Assembly: GCF_963678635.1 (NCBI RefSeq)
Contig: NC_087064.1
Location: 7,169,671 to 7,233,670, forward strand
Origin: Symsagittifera roscoffensis
Taxonomy: Eukaryota; Xenacoelomorpha; Acoela; Convolutidae
Direction of reading: 5' to 3'
Length of the DNA: 64,000 bases
The notes under the pieces were generated by a model. That model was given only the letters and a program-made list of their open reading frames with translations, did not search any database and was not told the DNA's origin. This document shows, piece by piece, positions 21,413 to 34,459 of the stretch. How positions within the stretch are numbered: position 1 is the stretch's first letter; every line of letters begins with the position of its first letter. Both the position numbers and the translations under genes were made by a program.

Positions 21413-24400
21413 ATGTGTGTTGCGACGTTCCCAAAAATGCGGATAGTTTGTGCTCGCGGTAGTTTTTTTTTTCCAGACAAATGCGACTTTTTAACTAGTA
21501 TGTTTTGGCAAAATTTTGTAACAGTCTCTACGGTACGGATGCTCAGGGCATTTCACCAAATTCTGTTGAGCTTTTATCGTTTCAGTTTGAGATAGTGTTG
21601 ACGACTATAGTTTGGCGCACAGAAAATTTGGCCAAAAACAATCCAGTCAATTTAAAATTCATATAGTTCAGCCAAAAAGACACACATGCCAGACAGTGTA
21701 GATTTAAAGGGTTATATTCCAAAACTGAGGAGAAAGAGTAACTTTTGGTGTAATATCACTGTTGTGCGTCGAAAACCAACTTTACTTTCCATGGAGTACT
21801 GCCATCTGTTGTCACGCTCCAAACATGTTATGAATTTTAGGAAGTAACTCTATATTTTGTTGTAATTTCCATATATTCTAAAAAATTATTTTAAGCTAAT
21901 GAAAATGTGGCCGCCAGAGTTGAATTTCTGAAAATCGAAATGGGGGGGGGGGATTGTTAAAAAGATCCGTGATTTTTTGTTCAGACCAAAATCCAATATA
22001 AGATTTGCTGAGTGCTGGGATTGATCCTGGGATCTGAAGGTCAAGAATTTACTCACCTTGCTCGACGATCGCTCTAATTACACTGATCGATTAAAATGGT
22101 GATGTTGAAATTTTATATAATTGTGCGAAATTGATTGGAGGCAAGCTGACTGGCCATATTAATTCGAAATACGACTCAAATATTGTTCATAAAATTTGGG
22201 TACTACTATGATAGAGTGGTCCCTTGAAAATAACCAGGTCTCTTGAGAATAAGACACCTAGCCCGGGTTGACCAAAAATGGTAGTCATGTAATTTTCATT
22301 ATGGAAAAATGATAATCATACACTTTTCATACAATTCCATAAGTACAGAAAATTGCACGAACGGTCAATGATTAGTGATTTTTCGTTGTGTTCGTAACCG
22401 ACAACAAATGGTATAAGCGATGGTTACTCAAACGTAGTAGCCAAAGGTTTGGCCATCTCGCATTAAGAATGCATTGGAAACAGCCTGGAGGCATACAAAA
22501 ACATGCCACGCGAAAGTAGTAGCCAAAGGTTTGGCCATCTCGCTTTATGAATGCATTGAAAACAGTCTCACACAAATAACATAAGGAAGAATCAAACTTT
22601 TAAATTTTGGCAAAAATTTTCCAAGATGTTTATTTCTAAAATTTGAATTTTTAAATTACCAGATAATGATCAAGGCATACAAAAACATGCCACGCAAAAG
22701 AAACAGGAATCTCAAGCTTTTTTGAAAAAGGTTAGTAGGAGAAAACCATAAAACCAATAAAAAATGTGTGTTGCGACGTTCCCAAAAATGCGGAATGTTT
22801 GTGCTCGCGGTAGTTTTTTTCCCAGACAAATGCGACTTTTTAACTAGTATGTTTTGGCAAAATTTTGTAACAGTCTCTATGGTACGTATGCTCAGGGCAT
22901 TTCACCAAATTCTGTTGAGCTTTTATCGTTTCAGTTTGAGATAGTGTTGACGACTATAGTTTGGGGCACAGAAAATTTGGCCAAAAACAATCCGGTCAAT
23001 TTAAAATTCATATAGTTCAGCCAAAAAACACACATGCCAGTCAGTGTAGATTCAAAGGGTTATATTCAAAAACTGAGGAGAAAGAGTAGCTTTTGGTGTA
23101 ATATCACTGTTGTGCGTCGAAAACCGACTTTACTTTCTATGGAGTACTGCTATCTGTTGTCACGCTCCAAACATGTTATGAATTTTAGGAAGTAACTCTA
23201 TATTTTGTTGTAATTTCTATAATTTCTAAAAAATTGTTTTAAGCTATTGAAAACGTGGCCTCCAGAATTGAATTTCTGAAAATCGAAATGGGGGGGGGGG
23301 ATTGTTAACAAGATCCGTGATTTTTTGTTCAGACCAAAATCCAATATAAGACTTGCTGAGTGCTGGGATTGATCCTGGGATCTGAAGGTCAAGAATTTAC
23401 TCACCTTGCTCGACGATCGCTCTAATTGCACTGATCGATTAAAATGGTGATGTTGAAATTGTATATAATTGTGCGAAATTGATTGGAGGCAAGCTGACTG
23501 GCCATATTAATTCGAAATACGACTCAAATATTGTTCATAAAAATTGGGTACTACTATGATAGAGTGGTCCAATGAAAATAACCAGGTCTCTTGAGAATAA
23601 GACACCTAGCCCGGGTTGACCAAAAATGGTAGTCATGTAATTTTCATTATGGAAAAATGATAATCATACACTTTTCATACAATTCCATAAGTACAGAAAA
23701 TTGCACGAACGGTCAATGATTAGTGATTTTTCGTTGTGTTCGTAACCGACCACAAATGATATAAGCGATGTTTACTCAAACGTAGTAGCCAAAGGTTTGG
23801 CCATCTCGCATTAAGAATGCATTGGAAACAGCCTGGAGGCATACAAAAACATGCCACGCGAAAGTAGTAGCCAAAGGTTTGGCCATCTCGCTTTATGAAT
23901 GCATTGAAAACAGTCTCACACAAATAACATAAGGAAGAATCAAACTTTTAAATTTTGGCAAAAATTTTCCAAGATGTTTATTTCTAAAATTTGAATTTTT
24001 AAATTACCAGATAATGATCAAGGCATACAAAAACATGCCACGCAAAAGAAACAGGAATCTCAAGCTTTTTTGAAAAAGGTTAGTAGGAGAAAACCATAAA
24101 ACCAATAAAAAATGTGTGTTGCGACGTTCCCAAAAATGCGGAATGTTTGTGCTCGCGGTAGTTTTTTTTCCCAGACAAATGCGACTTTTTAACTAGTATG
24201 TTTTGGCAAAATTTTGTAACAGTCTCTATGGTACGTATGCTCAGGGCATTTCACCAAATTCTGTTGAGCTTTTATCGTTTCAGTTTGAGATAGTGTTGAC
24301 GACTATAGTTTGGCGCACAGAAAATTTGGCCAAAAACAATCCGGTCAATTTAAAATTCATATAGTTCAGCCAAAAAAACACACATGCCAGTCAGTGTAGA

Positions 24401-26740
24401 TTCAAAGGGTTATATTTAAAAACTGAGGAGAAAGAGTAACTTTTGGTGTAATATCACTGTTGTGCGTCGAAAACCGACTTTACTTTCTATGGAGTACTGC
24501 TATCTGTTGTCACGCTCCAAACATGTTATGAATTTTAGCAAGTAACTCTATATTTTGTTGTAATTTCTATAATTTCTAAAAAACTGTTTTAAGCTATTGA
24601 AAACGTGGCCTCCAGAATTGAATTTCTGAAAATCGAAATGGGGGGGATTGTTAACAAGATCCGTGATTTTTTGTTCAGACCAAAATCCAATATAAGATTT
24701 GCTGAGTGCTGGGATTGATCCTGGGATCTGAAGGTCAAGAATTTACTCACCTTGCTCGACGATCTCTCTAATTACACTGATCGATTAAAATGGTGATGTT
24801 GAAATTTTATATAATTGTGCGAAATTGATTGGAGGCAAGCTGACTGGCCATATTAATTCGAAATACGACTCAAATATTGTTCATAAAATTTGGGTACTAC
24901 TATGATAGAGTGGTCCCTTGAAAATAACCAGGTCTCTTGAGAATAAGACACCTAGCCCGGGTTGACCAAAAATGGTAGTCATGTAATTTTCATTATGGAA
25001 AAATGATAATCATACACTTTTCATACAATTCCATAAGTACAGAAAATTGCACGAACGGTCAATGATTAGTGATTTTTCGTTGTGTTCGTAACCGACAACA
25101 AATGATATAAGCGATGGTTACTCAAACGTAGTAGCCAAAGGTTTGGCCATCTCGCATTAAGAATGCATTGGAAACAGCCTGGAGGCATACAAAAACATGC
25201 CACGCGAAAGTAGTAGCCAAAGGTTTGGCCCTTTCGCTTTATGAATGCATTGAAAACAGTCTCACGCAAATAACATAAGGAAGAATCAAACTTTTAAATT
25301 TTGGCAAAAATTTTCCAAGATGTTTATTTCTAAAATTTGAATTTTTAAATTACCAGATAATGATCAAGGCATACAAAAACATGCCACGCAAAAGAAACAG
25401 GAATCTCAAGCTTTTTTGAAAAAAGTTAGTAGGAGAAAACCATAAAACCAATAAAAAAGGTGTGTTGCGACGTTCCCAAAAATGCGGAATGTTTGTGCTC
25501 GCGGTAGTTTTTTTTCCCAGACAAATGCGACTTTTTAACTAGTATGTTTTGGCAAAATTTTGTAACAGTCTCTATGGTACGTATGCTCAGGGCATTTCAC
25601 CAAATTCTGTTGAGCTTTTATCGTTTCAGTTTGAGATAGTGTTGACGACTATAGTTGGGCGCACAGAAAATTTGGCCAAAAACAATCCGGTCAATTTAAA
25701 ATTCATATAGTTCAGCCAAAAAAACACACATGCCAGTCAGTGTAGATTCAAAGGGTTATATTCAAAAACTGAGGAGAAAGAGTAGCTTTTGGTGTAATAT
25801 CACTGTTGTGCGTCGAAAACCGACTTTACTTTCTATGGAGTACTGCTATCTGTTGTCACGCTCCAAACATGTTATGAATTTTAGGAAGTAACTCTATATT
25901 TTGTTGTAATATCTATAATTTCTAAAAAATTGTTTTAAGCTATTGAAAACGTGGCCTCCAGAATTGAATTTCTGAAAATCGAAATGGGGGGGATTGTTAA
26001 CAAGATCCGTGATTTTTTGTTCAGACCAAAATCCAATATAAGATTTGCTGAGTGCTGGGATTGATCCTGGGATCTGAAGGTCAAGAATTTACTCACCTTG
26101 CTCGACGATCGCTCTAATTGCACTGATCGATTAAAATGGTGATGTTGAAATTGTATATAATTGTGCGAAATTGATTGGAGGCAAGCTGACTGGCCATATT
26201 AATTCGAAATACGACTCAAATATTGTTCATAAAAATTGGGTACTACTATGATAGAGTGGTCCAATGAAAATAACCAGGTCTCTTGAGAATAAGACACCTA
26301 GCCCGGGTTGACCAAAAAGTGTAGTCATGTAATTTTCATTATGGAAAAATGATAATCATACACTTTTCATACAATTCCATAAGTACAGAAAATTGCACGA
26401 ACGGTCAATGATTAGTGATTTTTCGTTGTGTTCGTAACCGACCACAAATGATATAAGCGATGTTTACTCAAACGTAGTAGCCAAAGGTTTGGCCATCTCT
26501 TATTAAGAATGAATTGGAAACAGCCTGGGGGCATACAAAAACAAGTTGAAATTGTATCACACAAATAACATAAGGAAGAATCAAACTTTTAAATTTTGGC
26601 AAGATGTTTATTTCTAAAAGTTGAATTTTTAAATTACCAGATATTGATCAAGGCATACAAAAACATGCCACGCAAAAGAAAGAGGAATCTTAAGCTTTTT
26701 TGAAAAAGGTTAGTAGGAGAAAACGAAAAAAAAATCAATA
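21413..26740. repeat. Tandem array: four copies of a ~1.35 kb unit
   Basis: Units start at 21413, 22764, 24112 and about 25458 (periods 1351, 1348 and 1346). They differ from each other by only a few per cent. Each contains a head related to the dispersed 'aacggaatatttgtgctcgg' family and a G run of 7-12 in the same place. Each also has a B-box-like string on the minus strand (near 22030 in unit 1), a TIR string CCCGGGTTGACC, and an internal ~81-bp duplication of gtagtagccaaaggtttggc. The fourth copy is changed after about 26490 and passes into the intact right end of a TIR element. No coding capacity beyond short shadow ORFs. Confidence 0.85.
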
Positions 26741-27482
26741 TTAGTATATCCAGGACTACGTTAAACACACAAAAAAAAATTAAATTTTGCATGCAAATTT
26801 TTTTTTTCAAAAATTGTTTGTTTGAGTACGAAAATTAATTTGCGGTTGAAAAAAAAACACAAAAAAATTTTCGGCAGCAATTTCAAAAATACTTGCTTTT
26901 TTTTTAGTACGATACACCGAATTTTAAGCCAGAACAAGAGAAAAGTTCTTCGAAAATTCGATGACACCATTTTGCCAAAATGTATGAAATTTGTATGATT
27001 AGTATTTTTTCATAGATTTAGTTTATGGAATTGTATGACTAGCATTTGTGGTCTATGGAGGTCAACCCGGTAGAGCTCTCAAATCTATTAATAATTATAA
27101 TTGCGCCTTTCAGAAAGATGTCGCAGTATATTTTCAATTAAATTTCATGGTTTGTTACCTCTTAAAACCTCCCCCTCACCATTTTAAGGTTGAAAATAAA
27201 AAAGCGCCAATAATAGGTTTTGATGACAAATAATTCAACCCAATTATATGGTTGTTAAACCGTAAAATAAAGTAAAGCGAGCAAATTTCAATATATTAGC
27301 AATAGTGATTACAATTTTCAATCAGAAAAGTTTCTGGCTGAACATATTTTGCAAGATTTTTGAAATGAATAATTTATACACAAATTAGTTTTCAAACTTA
27401 TAACGAGAATGATGAGAAATGCATGCGGGACCTGTCTATCATAGTTGCTTTTTCGAGGGACCACTCTATCATAGTAGTACCA
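26239..27482. repeat. Outer inverted repeat enclosing the TIR element
   Basis: The string TACTACTATGATAGAGTGGTCC at about 26239-26262 has its reverse complement at about 27459-27480. The CCCGGG-type element lies inside it. The left copy of this string is also present in every unit of the array. Confidence 0.55.
26302..27070. mobile_element. TIR element (CCCGGGTTGACC type), 769 bp
   Basis: Left end CCCGGGTTGACC and right end GGTCAACCCGG are inverted copies. Its right half (26750-27060) reappears in opposite orientation at 43300-43680, within a second copy of the family. The left half is the part multiplied in the 1.35 kb array. Confidence 0.65.
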
Positions 27483-28227
27483 AACTTTGATATTATTAGC
27501 TCAAAACTCATAATTTGACGATTTCTTATATCGAAAACTTTTTGAGACCAATTAAAGGGCAGTCGGGCTTTGCCCTAATATAAGAGCAGTCTGTCAAGGT
27601 AGTATTAAATATAAATATTAAATATAGTCATTAAATATAATCTTTGCAATGTCAGGGTAGTTTTTTCAACGTCTGGGAATAAGATAAAATTAGTTTTTGT
27701 CGTGCTATTTTATTTTTTCAAATACTTAGCTTCTATATTCGTAATATATAAACTTAAACTTGAGCATGCGTTGTTTAGTTAGCGAAGTATCTGGAAATAA
27801 GGACACAATTTTCAGCCCAGGAGTTCAGATAAATCGCAGTTCACTGGACTATGATGACTACCATGTCAACAGCCGGCATGCACTTCGCCCACGTCTAATT
27901 TCTCTCACTCTAACTAGCTTAAAACTATTCGCTGCAGTCAATCAACTAAATAGTAAACCTAATTGAAATGGTGCTTTTTTATTATGAATTGTATGACTGA
28001 TACACTATTTAAAATTTGATTTCAGGGCTAAGACTGAATTCATTTAATATTACTAAATTTGAAATGCAGTTGTTTGTAGTTTAAAAATCTATAGTTTATT
28101 TAAAACCCTATGATAATAAACATTTACAAAGAATTATCGATTGATCAAAACAAGCATTTGGATTATCCTTATTTTCATGTAAAATTTCTTGTAGAAAAGC
28201 GGCTGATACCTTTTTCACTTCTCATGT
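27483..28227. other. Non-coding interval
   Basis: No gene. A short decayed copy of the family end marked by 'ggcagtcgggctttgccct' lies near 27558-27596. A short ORF at 27760-27966 has no recognisable features. Confidence 0.45.
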
Positions 28228-28230
28228 AAA

Positions 28231-28440
28231 CATAGCCAACAGACAGTTGGAAAAGAGTTAATTAACACAGTAAATCAAAAAAGTACTGACTTGTTATTTG
28301 ATAAAATCTCAACTTTCGAATTTCCAAAAAACAAATAGGTGGCCTTGAAGTTTTTTGAATTTCTAGAACAACTTATGATTGAATTTATTGTTTCGCAAGG
28401 AAATCTGATTGTTAAATTCCTTTTCCAAAATTAGAAGTCG
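28231..28440 (+). repeat. Truncated copy of the CATAGCC hairpin repeat family
   Basis: Starts CATAGCC and carries the stem CCAACAGACAGTTGG at 28236-28250, followed by the family body. The 3' hairpin end is missing. Confidence 0.6.
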
Positions 28441-28489
28441 ATGTGGACAAAATTGAGTGAACAAAGTTAAGGAAAAATTCACGATTTGA

Positions 28490-28935
28490 GTCTCTAAAAT
28501 GTCTGTTTTCAATGTTAATTTTAGACATTTTCTTCGAAATTCAGTAAAACTTAGACTAAGAGCAAATGATCAGAGCTACCCTCTATGAAACTATCAAAAT
28601 TTGTTTTCAAAAGTTTACCAATGAAATCCGAGTCTGAAAATGCCAGTTTTCCTCACTGATTCTTCTCAATTTCTCGGTGAGAATGTTTGACGCCGCATGA
28701 ACATCTTTTTACTATGCTTATTCGAGAAAGAATTCACTACGAAGCAAAATTTAGTACAATTGAAAAAAATTGGCATTTTCAGACCCGGATTACATTGAGT
28801 CTTTGAAATCAAACTTTGATAATTTCAGAGGGTAGCTCTAATCATTTGTTTTTAAACTGTGTAAAAATGTTACTGAGCTTCGAAGGAAACGTTGTCCAAA
28901 CTAGACATTGAAATCAAGTATTTAGAGAGTAAAAT
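28490..28935. repeat. Imperfect palindrome (~445 bp)
   Basis: Left arm 28490-28660 and right arm 28765-28935 are reverse complements with mismatches. Examples are 'agagctaccctct' near 28573 against its complement near 28838, and 'gtctgaaaatgcca' near 28633 against its complement near 28771. A foldback transposon or an inverted duplication. Confidence 0.6.
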
Positions 28936-30335
28936 CCTGAATTTGCGTTTATTTTTATCAATTAGTGTAAATCGATAGCAGTATTCTTCGGATTCATTTG
29001 GCAAAAACAAATGTGTTTCTTCACAGCAACCGGTCATAACAACTTATTGAAAATGAAAACTTTTGTATGTATTTTTCATAATCAAATTTGAAAAATTAGA
29101 GTTGCCCAACAAAAAGTTTTCACAAATTTTTTTATAGCAGCCAAGTTTTTGACATTAATTTTGCACAATAAGCAATTTCGCATTCGCTTAGCATTACGAG
29201 GCCAAATTGTGCATTGGACCGATGCGCAATTTTGTGTCTGTACGTACCTGGATTCCAGAGACAATTCTTTATACAAATTCCAAAAAGTAAGTGGGTTCTA
29301 CTCAAGGGTGGATCAAAGAAAAGCAGAAATGTTGCGGACTCCGCGACAAAAAAATGGATCAAAGAAAAATAGCAATATTGCGGAATCCGAGACAAATCTG
29401 ATTTTGGTCTCTTGCGGAATCCGCCTACAATACACAGTTCAATCTAATAAAGATATGATAAAAATTGCACAATATTGTTTTTATCACATATGATACGCAT
29501 ATCAGTTTGTTAAAATTTTCTTTAGTTTTCTTATCGGACTTAGCCCAAAAAATGAGGACAAAAACGTATTGCAATTCGACAAAATAAACATGTTTGAAAA
29601 ATTTAACGTTTTCAGGAGACTGAAAACTGAAAAAGTCAATTTACAAATGAAGAAAGCAATTTTCCGAGATAAACACAAATCCCGTTGTTTGGGCAAGGAT
29701 ATTCACTCTAGTCTATCAATTAGGCAAAACTGAGGTTGCTTTGCCCAATGTTTAGAAAGAGATCAAATTATCTCTATTCAAAAAACTGAAACACACTTCG
29801 AATTGAATAATTTTCAATCCAAGACTTTATTTTCAAATATTACAAAATTTTAGAAAAATACCATTCGGCTAAATAAGTGTTTTTTTTTCACACAAAAAAT
29901 ACCCAAATTAGCCGTTGCACTACACAAATTCTGCATCAAACGCAGCACAGTTGAAGCGTTGAATATGATCGTAGTTTATTAACTAAATCTTAGAAATTTT
30001 CTTGAAAGTTCATTGCTTGTTGATCTTTAAACAGATTTCAAGAACGTTTCTATAAAGTAGCTAGTCACAAGGAAAAAATGAACTAAAAACGGATTACTTA
30101 ATTTCCGAAACAAATTGAAAAAAAAACTCTCAACGCAATCATGAAACAAAAAAGTAGAATTAAATAAAAAAAATTCAGACTTAAACTTAAATCAGGAGGA
30201 AGCATCACCCAATCTCAAACAAAACCCATTCTCAAACACAAAAGGAAACAGCAAAAAAACAATAAAAAAAATGACTACACAAAATCAAAAACTTGAAACC
30301 AGGGGTCATTTTTTCAATTTGTTATTTTGAATTAG
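28936..30335. other. Non-coding interval before the putative terminal exon
   Basis: Short ORFs on both strands show no domain or codon pattern. 29300-29400 has a small direct duplication (two copies of an 'aaagaaaagcagaaatgttgcgga'-like string). Otherwise nothing was seen. Confidence 0.45.
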
Positions 30336-30499
30336 ACAAAAAAGTGATCGAGGAAATACTGACTTCAATTAAGGATACACTGACTTCTACTGTCGATCAA
30401 TCTAAGACAGTTCTGCATGAATTACGGGATCTCTACATATCTGGATACTTCAACGAATACTCAAATTTTTTCGGAAATCAAGTATCCAATTGTTTTTAG
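30336..30499 (+). CDS. Possible terminal exon of the mucin-like gene
   Basis: After an acceptor with a T-rich tract (gttattttgaattag), the first two bases would complete the phase-1 codon left at 20412. About 53 residues follow to TAG at 30497-30499, forming a charged, amphipathic helical stretch. An AATAAA lies at 30553-30558. The link across a 9.9 kb intron rests only on phase and orientation. Confidence 0.35.
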
Positions 30500-30552
30500 C
30501 TTGTTTCCTTGTGCCTGCTCAATGGGAAATTCACTGTTTTTGGGGTTCTTCT

Positions 30553-30558
30553 AATAAA
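30553..30558 (+). promoter_or_regulatory. Candidate poly(A) signal AATAAA
   Basis: Lies 54 bases after the TAG of the putative terminal exon and is followed by a T-rich stretch. In AT-rich DNA this hexamer is common, so support is modest. Confidence 0.35.
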
Positions 30559-30639
30559 AGATTTTTTTCTCAAGTTAAAAAAAGTTTGTATGTTCTTGGC
30601 AAATTGTTCATTTTTTGAAAAAGAATATTGTTCTTACTT

Positions 30640-32660
30640 TTGGAATAAAGCGGAATATTCAAGCTTGCTGTGATTTTCTTATTCAATCAGTTTTCATCGC
30701 CTTAATTAAACATTCGTGACAGATTTTTTTATAACATATGCAAGAAATTGTTGTCCTGAGCTCAATGAAAACAAATTTTACCTGTGATCATTTTTCGCAA
30801 ACTGAGTTTAAAAATTGCTAACGCGCGATTTGATACGTTGATATAACATGCTAAAATGGTAAATAAAATTGGTCTTATTTTTTTTGGTCTAATGCGGCCT
30901 TAATGCTCAAATAATTGCCTTTGTAAATGAAAACATAGTCAATCGAAGATTTTAAAAAAGTAATGAAAGCAATTAAACAAAAAATAAAACACTGACTTTG
31001 AAAAAACTTTCCAAACTTCAACGAGAAAATAGCTGCCCTTTGAGCTCTTTTGAATTTTTACATTGATTTTTGATTGGTGCTTTTTTTTGATGACAATAAC
31101 CTAATATGAGAAAAATTACACAATTACGAATACGTAATATTGAATTCAAATTTGATGAACTTGATGGCAACCAATTCAATTCTACTGCAATTTTATGGTA
31201 TTACAGCAATAATTAACACTTTTTCCTGTAGAATTTAATGTAATTCATTGCTTTTTGTTCAAAAACAACAATAAAAAAATTATATTTTGAATTCGATTTT
31301 TTTTCAATTTTTCAAAATTTTAAGATATAAAACATAGCCAATCGAAGATTGGAAACGAGTAATGAAAGCAAGTAAACATAAAAAACAGTGATTTGTTCCT
31401 CAATTTCCAAATTTAAAAAATAGGCGGCCTTTGATTTTCTGAATAATTTATGATTTGTGCTTTTTCGATAGCAATCAAGAAAACTGGATCAATAGCTGAA
31501 GTTTCTATTCCGCTGAAAGTCTAAAAACTAATTTCTACTTTCGAGACTAGAAATCCATCCCGTTTTTTCACGCCATTTCCACGTTCGTATTTGGGGAGGG
31601 CTATTTACGTCACTCTCAGTAGATGAAGTTCAACTGAGGTCAAAAAGTGCTTTTATACCCAAGTGCATCAATTTTTTGAATTTTTCCAGAGAAAAAAAAA
31701 CAAAAAAAATCAGCAATACAGGAGTTTCACTACGTTTATTACTCTTAAAAAATTCATTTTTCAATTTTTGTGACCATTATTAAAGCAAAATATAATTAGT
31801 GGCTGTTAGCTGCGGTTGCAACATTCAGTAACTCGTCCTGATATATGACCAGTCTTGTTTTTTTCTCAAAATTTTTTGATGTGTAATATAAAATTGCAAC
31901 GCTAGTTTTGAGCAGAAAAAGTCCTCAAAAACCCATTGTCGCCACACATCTTGATGCAGCCGTATGTCAAATTTTTGTTCCTTTTCTATCAAAGCCACAG
32001 TCTCTAGTTCATTTTTGCTATGGGTGCCTTTTGCTTCTAGTTCTCGGCACTTTTGAAAATTTAATTTGTACTGAACCATAGTGATTGCGCATGAACCAGG
32101 AGATCGTTAGTTTGCTCACCAAATTTTGAGCGTTCATGCAGCCTCCAAGGTTATTGAAAGAAATAATGCGTCTTGCATATAGGTTATTAATTTAGACTGA
32201 ATACCCGCCTGGCCTTTCTGACCTTGAGAAATCAAGGGACCGGGTTTTCAGACAACTGTCGATACTTTAACTGGCTACTTTTTAGCAAAGTTTTGAAACT
32301 TTTCACGGGATCTGAAAACACTGAAGCCTTGCTCAAATTCACAAAGATAATTTATCTGATCAATTTTCATAAAATTATTGTTATTTGAGAACTTATGACA
32401 ATTAACGCGCGATAACTTCGAGCCTTTAAGGCGTGAGAGGCGATTTATTCCGGTTAGAAATTGCTCTAAATTACATCTTTCTGTACTTAAATAGCGTGTT
32501 GGTAAAAAATTTTCATCTGAAACAAAATCAAATGAGATTATCAAAAACCATTCGGGAGCATCCGAACTGGTCTTTCACTTATTCCGCCCAATATATTTTT
32601 TTAAATTTGCGAAGTCTTTGTATGAATGGTTTCAAAATAGACATAACAACAACTTCATTC
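30640..32660. repeat. Tandem duplication, copy 1
   Basis: About 2 kb that is repeated next to itself. Landmarks: 'gctgtgattttcttattcaa' at 30667 and 32685, the ctcgtcctgatatatgaccagtc string near 31832 and 33857, and 'ggcctttctgacc' near 32211 and 33989. Two copies of the CATAGCC hairpin family lie inside (30934, 31333). Confidence 0.75.
31333..31746 (+). repeat. CATAGCC hairpin family, copy in duplication 1
   Basis: Begins CATAGCCAATCGAAGATTGG, whose CCAATC and GATTGG arms pair, and ends in ACTCTTA after the family 3' segment with 'cactacg'. About 414 bp. Its duplicate is at 33342-33770. Confidence 0.7.
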
Positions 32661-34440
32661 CTCGGTTTTTGCTTGCTGTGATTTTCTTATTCAATCAGTT
32701 TTCGGCGCCTCAATTAAACATTCGTGACAGATTTTTTTATAACATATGCAAGAAATTGTTGTCCTGAGCTCAATAAAAACAAATTTTACCTGTGATCATT
32801 TTTCGCAAACTGAGTTTGAAAATTGCTAACGCGCGATTTGATACGTTGATATAACATGCTAAAATGGTAAATATAATTGGTCTTATTTTTTTGGTCTAAT
32901 GCGGTCTTCATGCTCAAATAATTGCCTTTCTAAATGAAAACATAGCCAATCGAAGATTTTAAAAAAGTAATGAAAGCAATTAAACAAAAAATGAAACACT
33001 GACTTTGAAAAAACTTTCCAAACTTCAACGAGAAAATAGCTGCCCTTTGAGCTCTTTTGAATTTTTAGATTGATTTTTGATTGGTGCTTTTTTTTATGAC
33101 AATAACCTAATATGAGAAAAATTACACAATTACGAATACGTAATATTGAATTCAAATTTGATGAACTTGATGGCAACCAATTCAATTCTACTGCAATTTT
33201 ATGGTATTTCAGCAATAATTAACCCTTTTTCCTGTAGAATTTAATGTAACTCATTGCTTTTTGTTCAAAAACAACGGGAAAAAATTTTTTATTTTGAATT
33301 CGATTTTGTTTTTCAATTTTTTAAAATTTTAAACTATAAACCATAGCCAATCGAAAATTGGAAAGGAGTAATGAAAGCAAGTAAACATAAAAAACAGTGA
33401 TTTGTGTTAAAAACTTCAATTTCCGACTTTAAAAAATATGCGCCCATTGATTTTTTTGAATAATTTATGATTTGTGCTTTTCTGATAGCATTAAATCAAG
33501 AAAACTGGATCAATAGCTGAAGTTTTTATTCCGCTGAAAATCTAAAAACTAAAATCTGCTTTCGAGACTAGAAATCCATCCCGTTTTTTCACGCCATTTC
33601 CACGTTCGTATTTGGGAGGATTATTTACGTCACTCTCAGCAGATGAAGTTCAACTGAGGTCAAAAAGTGCTTATATACCCAAGTGCATCAATTTTTTGAC
33701 TTTTTCCAGAGAAAAAAAACAAAAAAAATCAGCAATACAGGAATTTCACTACGTTCATTACTCTTAAAAAATTCATTTTTCAATTTTTGTGTCCATTATT
33801 AACATTATTAAAGAAAATATAATTAGTGGCTGTTAGCTGCGGTTGCAACATTCAGGAACTCGTCCTGATATATGACCAGTCTTGTTTTTTTCTCAAAATT
33901 TTTTGATGTGTAATATAAAATTGCAACGCTAGTACTGGGCAGAAAAAGTCCTCAAAAACCCATTGTCGCCACACATCTTGATGCAGCATGGCCTTTCTGA
34001 CCATGAGAAATCAAGCGACCGGGTTTTCAGACAACTTTCGATACTTTAACTGGTTACTTTTTAGCAAAGTTTCGAAACTTTTCACGTGATCTGAAAACAC
34101 TGAAGCCTAGCTCAAATTCACAAAGATAATTTATCTGATCAGTTTTCATAAAATTATTGTTATTTGAGAACTTATGACAAATAACGCGCGATAACTTCGA
34201 GCCTTTAAGGCGATTTATTCCGGTTAGAAATTGCTCTAAATTACATCTTTCTGTACTTAAATAGCGTGTTGGTAAAAAAATTTCATCTGAAACAAAATCA
34301 AATGAGATTATCAAAAACCATTCGGGAGCATCCGAACTGGTCTTTCACTTATTCCGCCCAATATATTTTTTTAAATTTGCGAAGTCTTTGTATAAATGGT
34401 TTCAAAATAGACATCATAACAACTTCAATTCTCGGTTTTT
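32661..34440. repeat. Tandem duplication, copy 2
   Basis: Matches copy 1 throughout, but lacks about 230 bases present in copy 1 (about 31988-32210). The break lies at about 33987, within 'gatgcagcatggcc'. Small substitutions and indels show the duplication is not recent. No gene in either copy. Confidence 0.75.
33342..33770 (+). repeat. CATAGCC hairpin family, copy in duplication 2
   Basis: Counterpart of 31333-31746, with start CATAGCCAATCGAAAATTGG and end TACTCTTA. Confidence 0.7.
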
Positions 34441-34459
34441 GCTGCGGTCAAGTTGTTCT

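Noticed and set aside
22372-25269. Near-identical 67-residue minus ORFs repeated every 1.35 kb
   Set aside because: They follow from the tandem repeat and its internal 81-bp duplication; no start context, domain or splice support.
21413-26740. CRISPR-like or bacterial repeat array
   Set aside because: Units of 1.35 kb without spacers in a eukaryotic genome.
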